64,000 nucleotides of DNA from Kitasatospora arboriphila (GTDB taxonomy: Bacteria > Actinomycetota > Actinomycetes > Mycobacteriales > Mycobacteriaceae), in assembly GCF_000717275.1 (NCBI RefSeq), contig NZ_JNYV01000005.1:186001-250000 (forward strand), written 5' to 3'. A model generated the notes under the pieces. That model worked only from the letters and a program-made list of their open reading frames with translations. It was not told the DNA's origin and ran no database searches. Position numbers and translations under genes: made by a program. How positions within the stretch are numbered: the first letter of the stretch is position 1; the number at the start of each line of letters is the position of its first letter. Below are positions 55,752 to 64,000 of this stretch, one piece after another.

Positions 55752-56645
55752 CTACCTGGGGTAAGCGACGTAGTCCGTCGCTCTGGCTGCGGACCGGCGT
55801 GCTGCCGACTGCAGATCCGATCCCGCGGCCAGGTATGCAGCAAGAGAACCGACGAAGTGGTCACCGGCTCCCGTTGTGTCATGTGCGTGCACCTTCTCGA
55901 CGTCGAATGACTCGACCGAGCCGCCCGTGGCAACCACCACCCCGCGGGCGCCGAGAGTGATGACCACCGACCGCGCCACCTCCAGCAGTCGCCGGGCCAT
56001 GCCACCGGGATCAGTGAGCAGTCGGTCGCCGCAGTAATACTCGGCCTCCACCGCGTTGACCACCAACGGGTCGGCCACGCTCAAGATGTTGTCGTCCAGC
56101 GGAGCGACCGGGCTGGGGTTGAGGATGAAACGGCAGTCGCCTGCCTCGGCCCATCCAGCCACGGCCGCTGTCACCGATCGTGGTGATTCCAGTTGCGTCA
56201 GAACCACTTTTGGGGCGAGAGCGTCGAGCGCAGCGGTTACATGGTCCGCCGAGAGCTGATCATTGGCGCCGGAGATGACGATGATGCTGTTGTCGCCATC
56301 GGCATCGACCTCGATGACGGCGCGGCCACTGGCGCCGGCCACCTCGACGACGTGGCGGGTGTCCACGCCGGCGGCGTCCTGGTGCCGGCGCATCGTTGTA
56401 CCCGCGTCGTCGTCGCCCACTGCACCGATCAGGGCGGTGGGGCCGATGTCTGCCGCCGCGAGAGCCTGATTCGCTCCTTTACCGCCGGGTCGTTCGACGT
56501 AGCTCGTGCCCATCACCGTCTCGCCGACCCGTGGCCGGCGGTCGGTGCGGACGACGAGGTCCAGGTTCAACGTGCCAACCACTGCCACGAGGGCCGTATC
56601 GGACCTTGAAGATGTCGACGTCTGAGGATTGTCCATGTCCACCAT
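55752..56645 (-). CDS. rbsK: PfkB-family ribokinase
   Basis: A 297-residue sugar kinase. The N-terminal VGTLNLDLVVRTDRRPRVGET and GGKGANQALAAA near 54 are the PfkB/ribokinase signature 1, and DTTGAGDHFVGSLA near 261 holds the catalytic Asp and anion hole. The GGKGANQA form is typical of ribokinase. ATG 56645, with a second in-frame ATG at 56636. No ribose transporter or rbs repressor is nearby. Confidence 0.87.
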   Translation of the reverse strand: MVDMDNPQTSTSSRSDTALVAVVGTLNLDLVVRTDRRPRVGETVMGTSYVERPGGKGANQALAAADIGPTALIGAVGDDDAGTTMRRHQDAAGVDTRHVVEVAGASGRAVIEVDADGDNSIIVISGANDQLSADHVTAALDALAPKVVLTQLESPRSVTAAVAGWAEAGDCRFILNPSPVAPLDDNILSVADPLVVNAVEAEYYCGDRLLTDPGGMARRLLEVARSVVITLGARGVVVATGGSVESFDVEKVHAHDTTGAGDHFVGSLAAYLAAGSDLQSAARRSAARATDYVAYPR

Positions 56646-56665
56646 CGTCCCTCACTGTCACAGAT

Positions 56666-57328
56666 TCAACAGGTTGTCAGGGCCTTTCGGAGCACGGGAT
56701 ACGACGCGCGGTCGAGATACAGCCCGTAGGCTCGCACCACCCTGACGAACTGGGTTGCATACTGACAGTGGAAGGCCGCGTTGGCGGGCATCCATCGCGA
56801 GGGTTGCTTGTCGCTCTTGTCCTGGTTCGCTTCCCCGTCGACCGCCACCAGGTTCGCCGGATCGTTCGCAAACCGTTGTCTCACAACGGCATTCCAACGA
56901 CGCGCACCCATCGACCAGGCGTAGGCCAATGGCACGATGTGGTCGATCTGCACCTTGGCGCCGGACCCTTTGCCCCGCCGGAAGACAATCCAGCGCCCGC
57001 TGTACGGGCTCTGCAGTTCACCGGAGGCCACCGCTCGCGGACAGCTGTCGATGGCCGTGAACACCTTGTCGCGCAGGTCCCGATCGAGGATGTCGTTGCG
57101 GGTGTCGCATCCGTTGCCGGCTCCGCGCGCATCGGTACCGTCGGTCCACGCCTCGCCGAAGGAGCTGCGTTCGTAGTCGGTCGATTTCGGGCGCTCCGCG
57201 AGCGCCGGGATCAACGTCAAGTCGGCCAGAACCGCTCGGGCATCGGTGGACGCGATGTGCGAATCCACCCCGGTGAGCCCGTCACTCGCCGCGAACACCG
57301 CCGCCATCGCGAAAGCGAACAGCGCCAC
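56666..57328 (-). CDS. Secreted HNH endonuclease-family protein (DUF1524/GmrSD C-domain-like)
   Basis: A ~220-residue protein starting at GTG 57328. The N-terminus is a short hydrophobic signal-like helix (VALFAFAMAAVFAASDG), so the enzyme is probably exported. The nuclease core contains QIDHIVPLAYAWSMGA (DH of the HNH) followed by the ANLVAVDGEANQDKSD segment. Cysteines at positions near 72, 93 and 198 could form disulfides outside the cell. No immunity gene is visible. The start is uncertain because upstream codons overlap recG. Confidence 0.75.
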   Translation of the reverse strand: MALFAFAMAAVFAASDGLTGVDSHIASTDARAVLADLTLIPALAERPKSTDYERSSFGEAWTDGTDARGAGNGCDTRNDILDRDLRDKVFTAIDSCPRAVASGELQSPYSGRWIVFRRGKGSGAKVQIDHIVPLAYAWSMGARRWNAVVRQRFANDPANLVAVDGEANQDKSDKQPSRWMPANAAFHCQYATQFVRVVRAYGLYLDRASYPVLRKALTTC

Positions 57329-57356
57329 CCACCACTTCAGGGCAACGGTACCGCCG

Positions 57357-59660
57357 TCACGACTTGTCCAGATAGGCCAATCGGACGGGCCCGAGGATCG
57401 AGTCGACGAGACCCGCCATCGGCTTGTGGTCGACGAGCGTGAGGTCGCGGCCCACCACTTCGTCGGCCAGCGCGCGGGTGTCCTCGATGAGGTCGCCGTC
57501 GGTGAGGAGAGAGAGGAACTTGAGCGACGAGGTCTGCCCCGATTGGAGGGAGCCAAGCAGATCACCTTCCCTCCGCTGCGCCAGGTCGACGATCGACAAC
57601 GCGAATCCGTCATTGGACTCCGCGACAGCCCGTAACCGTTCCATCGCCGGCGACATCTCCGCCGCACCGGTCACCAGAAGACACAATCCGGGCAGACCAC
57701 CACGGCCGACGCGGCCCCGCAATTGGTGCAGTTGGCTGACCCCGAAACGCTCGGCGTCCACGATCACCATGGTGGTCGCATTGGGCACGTCCACTCCCAC
57801 CTCGATCACCGTTGTCGACACCAAGATGTCGATGTCCCCTGCGGTGAAGTCGGCCATCAGCAGGGCCTTCTCGTCCGCGGGCAGTCGACCGTGCAGGAGG
57901 CCGAGGCGATGAACACCCAACGGCCCTTCGCTCAGCGTCGTGAACATGTCCACCGCGGACGTGGCCGGTTCGGCTGCGGCTTCGGCGCCTTTGCGCTCCG
58001 ACTTCTGCCCGGCCGCAGTCCCGTCGTCGCCGATCCGGGCGCACACCACGTACACCTGTCGACCGGCCTCGACCTCCTCGTTCACCCGCTCCCAGACACG
58101 CTGGACCCACTTCGGATTCCCACGCGGGACCACACTCGTGGTGATGGGTTGACGACCACGCGGCAGCTCTCGGAGCGTGGAGGTCTCGAGGTCTCCGAAC
58201 ACGGTCATGGCCACAGTGCGCGGGATGGGCGTCGCGGTCATCACCAGCAGATGCGGGACGATTCCGTCGCGTCCACGGGACCGCAACGTATCGCGCTGTT
58301 CCACACCGAATCTGTGCTGCTCGTCGACCACGACAAAACCGAGGTTGAAGAAGTCGACGTGTTCCTGGAGGAGCGCGTGGGTGCCGATCAAGATGCCCAC
58401 CTGGCCGGTGACGGTTTCCAGAAGCGCGATGCGTTTGGCCGCCGTCTTCATGGATCCGGTGATCAGCGCGATCCGGGTGGCTCCCTCCTCACCGTCGAGC
58501 TCACCTTCGCGCGCGAGTCCTCCGAGCATCGCCTCGAGCGTCCGGAGATGCTGAGCGGCAAGGACTTCCGTCGGAGCCAGTAGCGCGCACTGGTAGCCGT
58601 TGTCGATCACCCTCAGCATCACCAGCAGCGCCACCAGGGTTTTGCCCGACCCGACCTCTCCCTGGAGCAGCCTGCTCATCGGCGCGACGCTGGACTGATC
58701 GGCCGCGGCGATCGGGGCTGCGAGGTCGGCGCTGATCTCGTCGATCACGGCCGCCTGACCTTCGGTCAGAGTGAAGGGCAGCCGCGCGATCATCTTGTCC
58801 TCGAGGCCACCGGGTACGTGCCGACAGACAGGGCCGGCCGCACCGCGGTCGACGTGGCGTCGCTGCGCCAATGCCAGTTGCAACGCGAGCGCCTCGTCGA
58901 ACTTGAGTCGGGCACGCGCCTGGTCGATGTCGTTCTGCCCCTCGGGCACGTGAATCTTGCGAAGCGCCTCGTCGGCACCGATCAACCCGCGGGCGAGCCG
59001 CTCGGTGTCGGGCAACGGGTCTTCGATCGGATCGAGTTGGCCGAGAACGGCGCGCACACACTGCCAGATGGTCCACGCCTGCAACTTGGCCGTGCCCCGG
59101 TACACGGGGATCACATCGCGCAGGAACTCGGAGAAGTCGATCGACCCATGTTTTTCTCCGCCGCCGTCTCCTGCGTCCACCGCAAGCGCTTTGGCGATCC
59201 CCGCCATCACCGCCGACCCCACCGCATCGTCGGCCTCGATCGAGGTGCCGTCCTCTGGCAGCAGCAGCCAGTTCGGGTGTGTGAGCTGTAGTTCGTTGCG
59301 GAAGTACTTGACCTCGCCGGCCATCATCACCCGCGTCCCCTTGGGGAGCTTCGCGGCGATCCACGGCGAGTTGAAGAAGGTGACAGCGATCCGGACGTTC
59401 CCGTCGAAGACAACGAGTTTGACCATCTTCCGGCGGGAATTGCGGATCGGGATCGTCTTGTTCTCCTCGACCCGGGCCACCACGGTGAGGCGCTCACCGG
59501 GTTCGGGTTTGCGTTCGCCCGAGAGATCACCTTGTTTGACGTAGCGGTCGGGAACGTAGCGTAGGAGCTCACCGACGGTCTGCACCTTGATCTGTTCCTC
59601 GAGCATGTCGGCTGCTTTGGCGCCGAGTACCGTCTCGAGCGAGTCGGACAGCGAAACCAC
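57357..59660 (-). CDS. recG: ATP-dependent DNA helicase RecG
   Basis: Branch-migrating helicase that regresses stalled forks. Of 767 residues: N-terminal OB wedge domain (about 60-170), then Walker A GEVGSGKT near 337, DEQHRFG (motif II) near 445, TATPIPRT and QLRGRVGRGG near 655. The GTG start at 59660 is followed by SLSDSLETVLGAKAADML. It lies 13 bp after the DAK-domain gene, as in M. tuberculosis (Rv2973c-Rv2974c/2975c). Confidence 0.95.
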   Translation of the reverse strand: MVSLSDSLETVLGAKAADMLEEQIKVQTVGELLRYVPDRYVKQGDLSGERKPEPGERLTVVARVEENKTIPIRNSRRKMVKLVVFDGNVRIAVTFFNSPWIAAKLPKGTRVMMAGEVKYFRNELQLTHPNWLLLPEDGTSIEADDAVGSAVMAGIAKALAVDAGDGGGEKHGSIDFSEFLRDVIPVYRGTAKLQAWTIWQCVRAVLGQLDPIEDPLPDTERLARGLIGADEALRKIHVPEGQNDIDQARARLKFDEALALQLALAQRRHVDRGAAGPVCRHVPGGLEDKMIARLPFTLTEGQAAVIDEISADLAAPIAAADQSSVAPMSRLLQGEVGSGKTLVALLVMLRVIDNGYQCALLAPTEVLAAQHLRTLEAMLGGLAREGELDGEEGATRIALITGSMKTAAKRIALLETVTGQVGILIGTHALLQEHVDFFNLGFVVVDEQHRFGVEQRDTLRSRGRDGIVPHLLVMTATPIPRTVAMTVFGDLETSTLRELPRGRQPITTSVVPRGNPKWVQRVWERVNEEVEAGRQVYVVCARIGDDGTAAGQKSERKGAEAAAEPATSAVDMFTTLSEGPLGVHRLGLLHGRLPADEKALLMADFTAGDIDILVSTTVIEVGVDVPNATTMVIVDAERFGVSQLHQLRGRVGRGGLPGLCLLVTGAAEMSPAMERLRAVAESNDGFALSIVDLAQRREGDLLGSLQSGQTSSLKFLSLLTDGDLIEDTRALADEVVGRDLTLVDHKPMAGLVDSILGPVRLAYLDKS

Positions 59661-59673
59661 TAGCGTGCCATGC

Positions 59674-61353
59674 CTATTCGACTCCGACCTGCAAGAGCTC
59701 GCCGACCTGGCCGCCGGGGTAGCTGACGAACTCGACCCCGGGGTGGTTGGTGTTCACGTGGTGCTCGAGCTGCTCCAGAACCCCTGGTTCGAGGTTGCGG
59801 CCCGCCAGCACGCTGACCATCTCGCCACCTGTGCTGAGCAGCAGATCGATCAGACCTGTCGCAGCGCCGAGGATCTCCCTGTCGATCACCAGGACTCCGT
59901 CGCCGATGAGTCCGAGATGGTCACCCGGCCGGCAGGTTCCGGCAAAGGTCAGGGCCGTCTCGGTGGCCACCACCACCGCGCCGAAGCGCGTTGCGGCGGC
60001 TGCTTCTGCCATCGCGTAGGCGTCGTCGTCGGCCAGCTCGGTCGGGTCGTGGACTGCCATCGCCGACAGACTCTGCACCATCGACCCGCCGGGGAGGATG
60101 ACCACCGAGCGCTCCCGCGAGCGGGCAGCGGCAGCAACGGCGACGAGTTCCTGAGCCGGCAATGCCCCATTGCCCATCAACACCACATGTGCACTGTCGA
60201 CCTCGATGATCGCCTTGGCCAACGCGTCTGCATCCAGTTCACCGGCACCGTCGGTGTCGGCGCGGACCACCACGGCCCCCTCCTGTTCGAACAACTCGGC
60301 GGCCTCGTCGCCGGTGACGACGGCGACGACCGCGCGTTTACGTTTGGGAAGGTGTCCGGAGTCGTCGTCCTGGCCTCGATGGGCATCGAGCAAAAAGCAG
60401 CTGATCCGGATGTCGGAGACCCTTCCCAGGGCAAGTCCCGCCTCGATCGCCGCACCCGGTTCACAGGTGTGCACGTGAATCGAGAATCGTTCACCTGCTT
60501 CGTCATCGGCGCTGTCGCCGACGATCACCACCGCATCACCGAGACCGTCCAGGTCGCGCCGCAACGTCGAGATCTGCTCTGCGGCAGCGCCTTCGAGGAG
60601 GTACATCACCTCGAAGTCCATCTCATCGTCGCTCTCGCACGTCTCGCCGATCTGGTGTCCGATGCGGTCACCGCCACCGGCAAGCGCGCCCTGATAACGA
60701 CGGCGACGTGCAGATACACCGGTGAGTACCTTGACCAGTTCGTCGAAGATCACGAGCAGACCGCGTCCACCGGCGTCGACCACCCCGGCCTGAGCCAGCA
60801 CGTCGAGTTGGCCGGTGGTGAGGTCGAGATCCTCCGCGCAGCCGTCGGCGATCGCCCTGGCGAGGTCGGCAGGCGTCGCCTCGATGTGTTCGGCGGCATT
60901 GTGCGCCGCACGCCGCAGCAACGTGAGGACGGTGCCCTCACGCGGCTGGCTCACCGCTCGCGTGGCGGCCAGCGATCCGAGACGCAGGCCCGCGACCCAC
61001 AATTGGTTGAAGGAGACCCGGCCACCGATGGAGTTGACCTCGGCAGCGTCGGCCAATCCGACGAGGACCTGCGAGAGAATGATGCCCGAGTTACCTCGCG
61101 CCTTGCCCACGGCACCATCAGCCATCGCCCTGGCGACCGTCGCCGTATCGGCGTCGGCCGGTACCTCACCCACTGCGTCGGCTGCCGCCATCATCGTGTG
61201 CAGCATGTTGCTGCCGGTGTCCGAATCCGGGATGGGGAAGACGTTGAGGTCGTTGATCTCGGCGCGGACGGCGCCGAGCCCTGCCACCGCACCCTCGATC
61301 CAGTCGCGCAACAACCCGGGATCCATGGCGGGTACACCAACCTGCTCCGTCAA
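59674..61353 (-). CDS. DAK2-domain kinase-like protein (FakA-like/DhaK-L fusion)
   Basis: A 559-residue protein. The N-terminal DAK2/DhaL domain has NDLNVFPIPDSDTGSNM near 34-50 and GARGNSGIILSQ-like KARGNSGIILSQVL, the ATP-binding signature of fatty-acid kinase FakA and dihydroxyacetone kinase L. The C-terminal half is the FakA accessory region, with the DegV-like stretch ILPGGSMVQSLSAMAVHDP. The preferred start is TTG 61353, because GGGGAGG lies 8 nt upstream; the GTG at 61362 is too close and ATG 61326 has no site. A role in exogenous fatty-acid phosphorylation with DegV proteins is an inference. Confidence 0.88.
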   Translation of the reverse strand: MTEQVGVPAMDPGLLRDWIEGAVAGLGAVRAEINDLNVFPIPDSDTGSNMLHTMMAAADAVGEVPADADTATVARAMADGAVGKARGNSGIILSQVLVGLADAAEVNSIGGRVSFNQLWVAGLRLGSLAATRAVSQPREGTVLTLLRRAAHNAAEHIEATPADLARAIADGCAEDLDLTTGQLDVLAQAGVVDAGGRGLLVIFDELVKVLTGVSARRRRYQGALAGGGDRIGHQIGETCESDDEMDFEVMYLLEGAAAEQISTLRRDLDGLGDAVVIVGDSADDEAGERFSIHVHTCEPGAAIEAGLALGRVSDIRISCFLLDAHRGQDDDSGHLPKRKRAVVAVVTGDEAAELFEQEGAVVVRADTDGAGELDADALAKAIIEVDSAHVVLMGNGALPAQELVAVAAAARSRERSVVILPGGSMVQSLSAMAVHDPTELADDDAYAMAEAAAATRFGAVVVATETALTFAGTCRPGDHLGLIGDGVLVIDREILGAATGLIDLLLSTGGEMVSVLAGRNLEPGVLEQLEHHVNTNHPGVEFVSYPGGQVGELLQVGVE

Positions 61354-61451
61354 TGTCCGCACCTCCCCTCATGTGGTCTGTTCCACAGACTAATCTGAGG
61401 GGACGACCAACCGGACCCGGCCGTATCAGCGGGACGGGGACGTGAGGCTAT

Positions 61452-61481
61452 TTGGATCGCGGCCCACCGAGCCGCTATCCT
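61452..61481 (+). promoter_or_regulatory. Candidate rpmB promoter
   Basis: TTGGAT (61452-61457) and TATCCT (61476-61481) are separated by 18 bp, about 80 bp before the rpmB start, in the divergent region between the DAK gene and rpmB. Both hexamers are fair matches to the housekeeping consensus. Confidence 0.5.
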
Positions 61482-61563
61482 TGCAGGGTTGCCTATCGGA
61501 CGCCGGCGTCACGCCGAATACCGAGGGGCCATGACCACCAGTTTCTCACTAAGGAGTTCGACG

Positions 61564-61755
61564 ATGGCTGCCGTCTGCGACGTATGCGCCAAGGGCCCCG
61601 GCTTCGGTAAGTCGGTCTCTCACTCACACCGGCGTACCAACCGGCGCTGGAACCCGAACATCCAGACCGTTCGGGCCCAGATCGCTCCCGGAAACCGCAA
61701 GCGCCTGAATGTTTGCACCTCATGCCTGAAGGCCGGCAAGGTCGTCCGGGGCTGA
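61564..61755 (+). CDS. rpmB: 50S ribosomal protein L28, zinc-binding (C+) form
   Basis: A 63-residue L28. [20 protein letters not shown] is the conserved start, and two CxxC pairs (CDVC, CTSC) show that it is the zinc-binding C+ paralogue rather than the zinc-free form that Zur represses in related species. ATG 61564 with AAGGAG 6 nt upstream. It is followed 4 bp later by a hydratase gene. Confidence 0.97.
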   Translation: MAAVCDVCAKGPGFGKSVSHSHRRTNRRWNPNIQTVRAQIAPGNRKRLNVCTSCLKAGKVVRG

Positions 61756-61759
61756 CCCC

Positions 61760-62581
61760 GTGTCCGACACACGGCCGGAGTCGGCCGTCGAGTCCGATTC
61801 CGTCCAGCTCAGCGACGATGGCGTTCTGCGGATCGCCGTCGCGTCTGACAAAGCGGGCAACTCCCTGGACCGCGGTTATTTCAACCGCGGCACCGAGGTC
61901 TTGCTCCAGGTGGCGCGTGGCGAGATCAAAGCCGGTGCCATTCTTCTGATCGGCACCGGCGCCAACTTCTGCGCGGGCGGCAACGTCCGCGATTTCGCGG
62001 CTGCCGACGATCGACCTGATTTCCTCGGCGGTCTCGCCGGTGACTTCCACCACTTCATCCGAGCCCTCGTCGGAGCCGATCTCCCGATCGTCGCAGCGGT
62101 GCACGGTTGGGCCGCCGGCGCGGGGATGAGTTTGGTGACGCACAGCGACGTAGCCATCGGTGGCACATCCACCAAGATGCGTCCGGCCTACATCGGGATC
62201 GGCCTCAGTCCGGACGGCGGCCTCACGTGGTCGCTCCCCCGGGTCGTCGGAGCCGCCCGTGCTCGCGACATCATCTTGACCAATCGGATCGTGGACGCGG
62301 CCGGTGCACTCGAACTGGGTTTGCTCTCACGCATCGTCGAGGACGACGAGGTTCTGGCGACCGCAGAAGCCGCTGCATCCGCGATCGCGGCCGGCCCGTG
62401 GCGAGCGTTGTCCGCCACCCGGGCACTTCTCACGAACTCCCCGACATCCACGCTGAGCGATCAGCTCGATGCCGAGGCCGCATCGATATCGGCACTGTCC
62501 GGCCAGCCCGACGGAGTCGAAGGCGTCGACGCGTTCGTCGGCAAACGCAAGCCGGACTTCTCCTCCATCAACGGCAAGTAG
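61760..62581 (+). CDS. Enoyl-CoA hydratase/isomerase family protein
   Basis: A 273-residue crotonase. FCAGGNVRDFAAADD near 72 forms the first oxyanion loop and VHGWAAGAGMSLVTHSDVAIGG the second; LSPDGGLTWSLPRVVG and ARDIILTNRIVDAAGALELGLL follow. GTG start at 61760, four bases after the rpmB stop, so it is probably co-transcribed with rpmB. Different from the hydratase at 54.9 kb. Substrate unknown. Confidence 0.88.
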   Translation: MSDTRPESAVESDSVQLSDDGVLRIAVASDKAGNSLDRGYFNRGTEVLLQVARGEIKAGAILLIGTGANFCAGGNVRDFAAADDRPDFLGGLAGDFHHFIRALVGADLPIVAAVHGWAAGAGMSLVTHSDVAIGGTSTKMRPAYIGIGLSPDGGLTWSLPRVVGAARARDIILTNRIVDAAGALELGLLSRIVEDDEVLATAEAAASAIAAGPWRALSATRALLTNSPTSTLSDQLDAEAASISALSGQPDGVEGVDAFVGKRKPDFSSINGK

Positions 62582-62614
62582 TCGGCGGTACCGGACTTGC
62601 TGTGACGGCGCCGT

Positions 62615-63295
62615 TCATGGCAGGCGCCAGTCCACCCCATCGGCACCCTGTTCGGCGAGCGCTGCATTGGCACGCGAGAACGGCTTCGACCCGAAGAATC
62701 CGCGACTTGCCGACAGCGGCGACGGATGGGGCGACGTGATCGTCGCGACCCCGGGCAACCAGGGCGCAAGTGACGCGGCATCTTTCCCCCACAGAATCGC
62801 CACCAGCGGCCGATCTCGGGCCGCCAAGGCCTTGATGGCACACTCGGTGACTGCCTCCCACCCCTTGCCGCGATGGCTCGCCGGGGTTCCGGGCGCGACC
62901 GTGAGAACCCGATTGAGCAGCAGTACCCCTTGATCTGCCCAGGGCGTCAGGTCCCCATTCGACGGTCGCGGAAATCCGAGATCGGAGCCGTACTCGGTGA
63001 AGATGTTCCCCAGGCTGCGAGGAACCGGTCTCACCTCCGGTGCCACCGAAAAGCTCAGTCCAACAGCATGTCCGGGCGTCGGGTAGGGATCCTGGCCCAC
63101 CACGAGAACTCTCACCTCGTCGAAAGGACGGGTGAACGCACGCAGGACGTTGGGCCCCGACGGCAGATACGTTCGCCCTGCGGCCAACTCGGCACGCAGG
63201 AACTCGCCCATCCGCGCGACATCGTCGGCCACCGGTTCGAGGGCTTTTGCCCAGCCCGCGTCCACGAGTTCGGACAGTGGTCGCCCGTCGGACAT
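62615..63295 (-). CDS. ung: Uracil-DNA glycosylase (family 1)
   Basis: Removes uracil from DNA. Of 226 residues, the water-activating motif is GQDPYP at 67-72 (Asp69), and the DNA-intercalation loop is [14 protein letters not shown] near 192. ATG 63295 is fixed by GAGGAG 5 nt upstream; a GTG four codons earlier is less likely. Convergent with the hydratase gene. Synteny with Rv2976c. Confidence 0.96.
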   Translation of the reverse strand: MSDGRPLSELVDAGWAKALEPVADDVARMGEFLRAELAAGRTYLPSGPNVLRAFTRPFDEVRVLVVGQDPYPTPGHAVGLSFSVAPEVRPVPRSLGNIFTEYGSDLGFPRPSNGDLTPWADQGVLLLNRVLTVAPGTPASHRGKGWEAVTECAIKALAARDRPLVAILWGKDAASLAPWLPGVATITSPHPSPLSASRGFFGSKPFSRANAALAEQGADGVDWRLP

Positions 63296-63327
63296 ATCGC
63301 TCCTCACCGTGGGAAAGTGCCGATCAC

Positions 63328-63849
63328 CTAGTCGAGCCGCCTCAGGGCGGTTCTATAGTAGGCGGCATTGTTGGCATACAGATCGACGTTCAGGTCGATG
63401 TGACCTTCCGGAACCTGGTAGCCCTGACGTATTTTCGCCGGAACACCGAGCGCCATCGAACGGTCGGGCACCTCGAATTTGAACGGCACCACTGCCCCGG
63501 CACCGACAATGGAACCGGCTCCGATCCGAGACCCGTTGAGTACCACCGACCCTGAGGCGATCAGGCAGTTGTCGCCGATCACGGCGCCCTCGATGTGCGC
63601 GTTGTGCCCGATGGTGCACCGCGCCCCGATCACCGTTGCGTCCACGAGTGTGCAGTGGATGACGGTGCCGTCCTGGATGTTTGTCCGCTCGCCGACGGTG
63701 ATGGTTCCGTAGTCGCCCCGAAGCACGGCGCCGGGCCATACCGAGACCCCCGCCTCGAGCGTGACGGCTCCGATCACCACCGCGTCGGGATGGATGTAGA
63801 CCCCTTCGCCCAGTTGCGGTTCTCGGTCATCGAGTGCGTAAATCGCCAT
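63328..63849 (-). CDS. Gamma-carbonic anhydrase-family protein (left-handed beta-helix)
   Basis: A 173-residue hexapeptide-repeat protein of the CamH/YrdA type. Repeating V/I-x4 turns build the left-handed beta-helix, and the metal histidines are [15 protein letters not shown] (three His). GTG 63858 or ATG 63849 can start it; the ATG is chosen because the family begins [12 protein letters not shown]. TAG stop. Carbonic anhydrase activity is likely but unproven for this subgroup. It lies between ung and the thiL-like gene. Confidence 0.87.
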   Translation of the reverse strand: MAIYALDDREPQLGEGVYIHPDAVVIGAVTLEAGVSVWPGAVLRGDYGTITVGERTNIQDGTVIHCTLVDATVIGARCTIGHNAHIEGAVIGDNCLIASGSVVLNGSRIGAGSIVGAGAVVPFKFEVPDRSMALGVPAKIRQGYQVPEGHIDLNVDLYANNAAYYRTALRRLD

Positions 63850-63893
63850 GGCAGTCACAGTATCGCGGGCGCCCCGGCGGTCGACCGCAGCGG

Positions 63894-64000
63894 TCAGAAT
63901 GTCCGCCAGCCGCTATCGAGGTCGGACACATCTAAGCCCGAGACCACCACCGACGGGCCGCTTTCAGCCGCATGCACCGACCCGATCGCGGTCCACCCCG
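63894..64000 (-). CDS. thiL: Thiamine-phosphate kinase, C-terminal end (partial)
   Basis: The window edge cuts this gene. Thirty-five codons are visible on the minus strand, ending GLDVSDLDSGWRTF and a TGA at 63894-63896. The W-x-A-I-G-x-V opening and the GW-x-x-F ending resemble the C-terminus of actinobacterial ThiL. The position after ung equals Rv2977c (thiL). Too little sequence for firm proof. Confidence 0.5.
   Translation of the reverse strand, partial: GWTAIGSVHAAESGPSVVVSGLDVSDLDSGWRTF

Noticed and set aside
57329..57667. Longer form of the HNH protein (333 residues)
   Set aside because: The extension lies antisense/out of frame within recG codons and lacks start sites compatible with a signal peptide at the N-terminus.
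1..64000. tRNA, rRNA, CRISPR, prophage or insertion sequence
   Set aside because: No cloverleaf sequences, rRNA signatures, regularly spaced direct repeats of CRISPR type, integrases or transposases were recognised on either strand.

Overview
This is a high-GC actinobacterial chromosome segment from a mycolic-acid-containing member of the Mycobacteriales. Gordonia or a close relative is most likely, but the genus is not proven from sequence alone. The gene order follows, with gaps, the Mycobacterium tuberculosis stretch glyS-smtB-zur-uppS-recO-era-ybeY-phoH-dnaJ2-hrcA-hemW-nirA-cysH-cysTWA-treH-lepA-rpsT-holA-comEA-degV-octT-gpgP-rsfS-nadD-moxR-proA, then a second syntenic block recG-DAK-rpmB-ung-thiL. 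Lineage markers include a mycolic acid cyclopropane/methyl-transferase-like gene, a fused HadA/HadB-like dehydratase, a decaprenyl diphosphate synthase, and the lipopolysaccharide enzymes OctT and GpgP. No rRNA, tRNA, CRISPR array, phage or insertion sequence was seen. The window looks like vegetative core chromosome with small lineage-specific insertions.

Layout. 1-6.4 kb: glyS, facing a zinc-sensing smtB-zur operon with a Zur-like box; then uppS-recO and a translationally coupled methyltransferase/dehydratase pair. 6.6-18 kb: a long minus-strand housekeeping block (YhgE-like membrane protein, era, cytidine-deaminase-like protein, CorC-like protein, ybeY, phoH, hydrolase, rsmE, dnaJ, hrcA, hemW). 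18-24.3 kb: a K+ channel, then the assimilatory sulfate reduction operon sirA-cysH-cysD-cysN-chelatase, preceded by a short cysteine-containing leader peptide. 24.3-25.8 kb: a TetR/hydrolase pair around a 36-bp perfect palindrome. 25.9-29.7 kb: the sulfate ABC transporter subI-cysT-cysW-cysA, also preceded by a cysteine-containing leader peptide. 30-39.9 kb: two tiny membrane proteins, a GH15 trehalase, an aldo/keto reductase with TetR, an M3 peptidase, lepA, a hydrolase, a PemK-like protein and OsmC. 40-43.6 kb: a transglutaminase / Alpha-E / ATP-grasp cluster. 43.8-54.8 kb: rpsT, a 21-bp repeat array, holA, comEC-comEA, degV, octT, gpgP, rsfS, nadD, a VWA/MoxR pair and proA. 54.9-64 kb: enoyl-CoA hydratase, ribokinase, secreted HNH nuclease, recG, DAK-family protein, rpmB, second hydratase, ung, gamma-carbonic anhydrase and the 3' end of a probable thiL.

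How it fits together. Sulfur supply is the best-defined system. SubI-CysTWA imports sulfate, CysDN makes APS, CysH (with the cysteine pairs of an APS reductase) makes sulfite, SirA reduces it to sulfide, and the CbiX-like chelatase can supply the siroheme that SirA needs. Both sulfur transcription units start with a small open reading frame that has two cysteine codons near its stop, followed by hairpins. This suggests cysteine-responsive attenuation of both import and reduction, and it is the most interesting regulatory signal here. A second theme is tight translational coupling (ATGA/GTGA overlaps) throughout the minus-strand operons.
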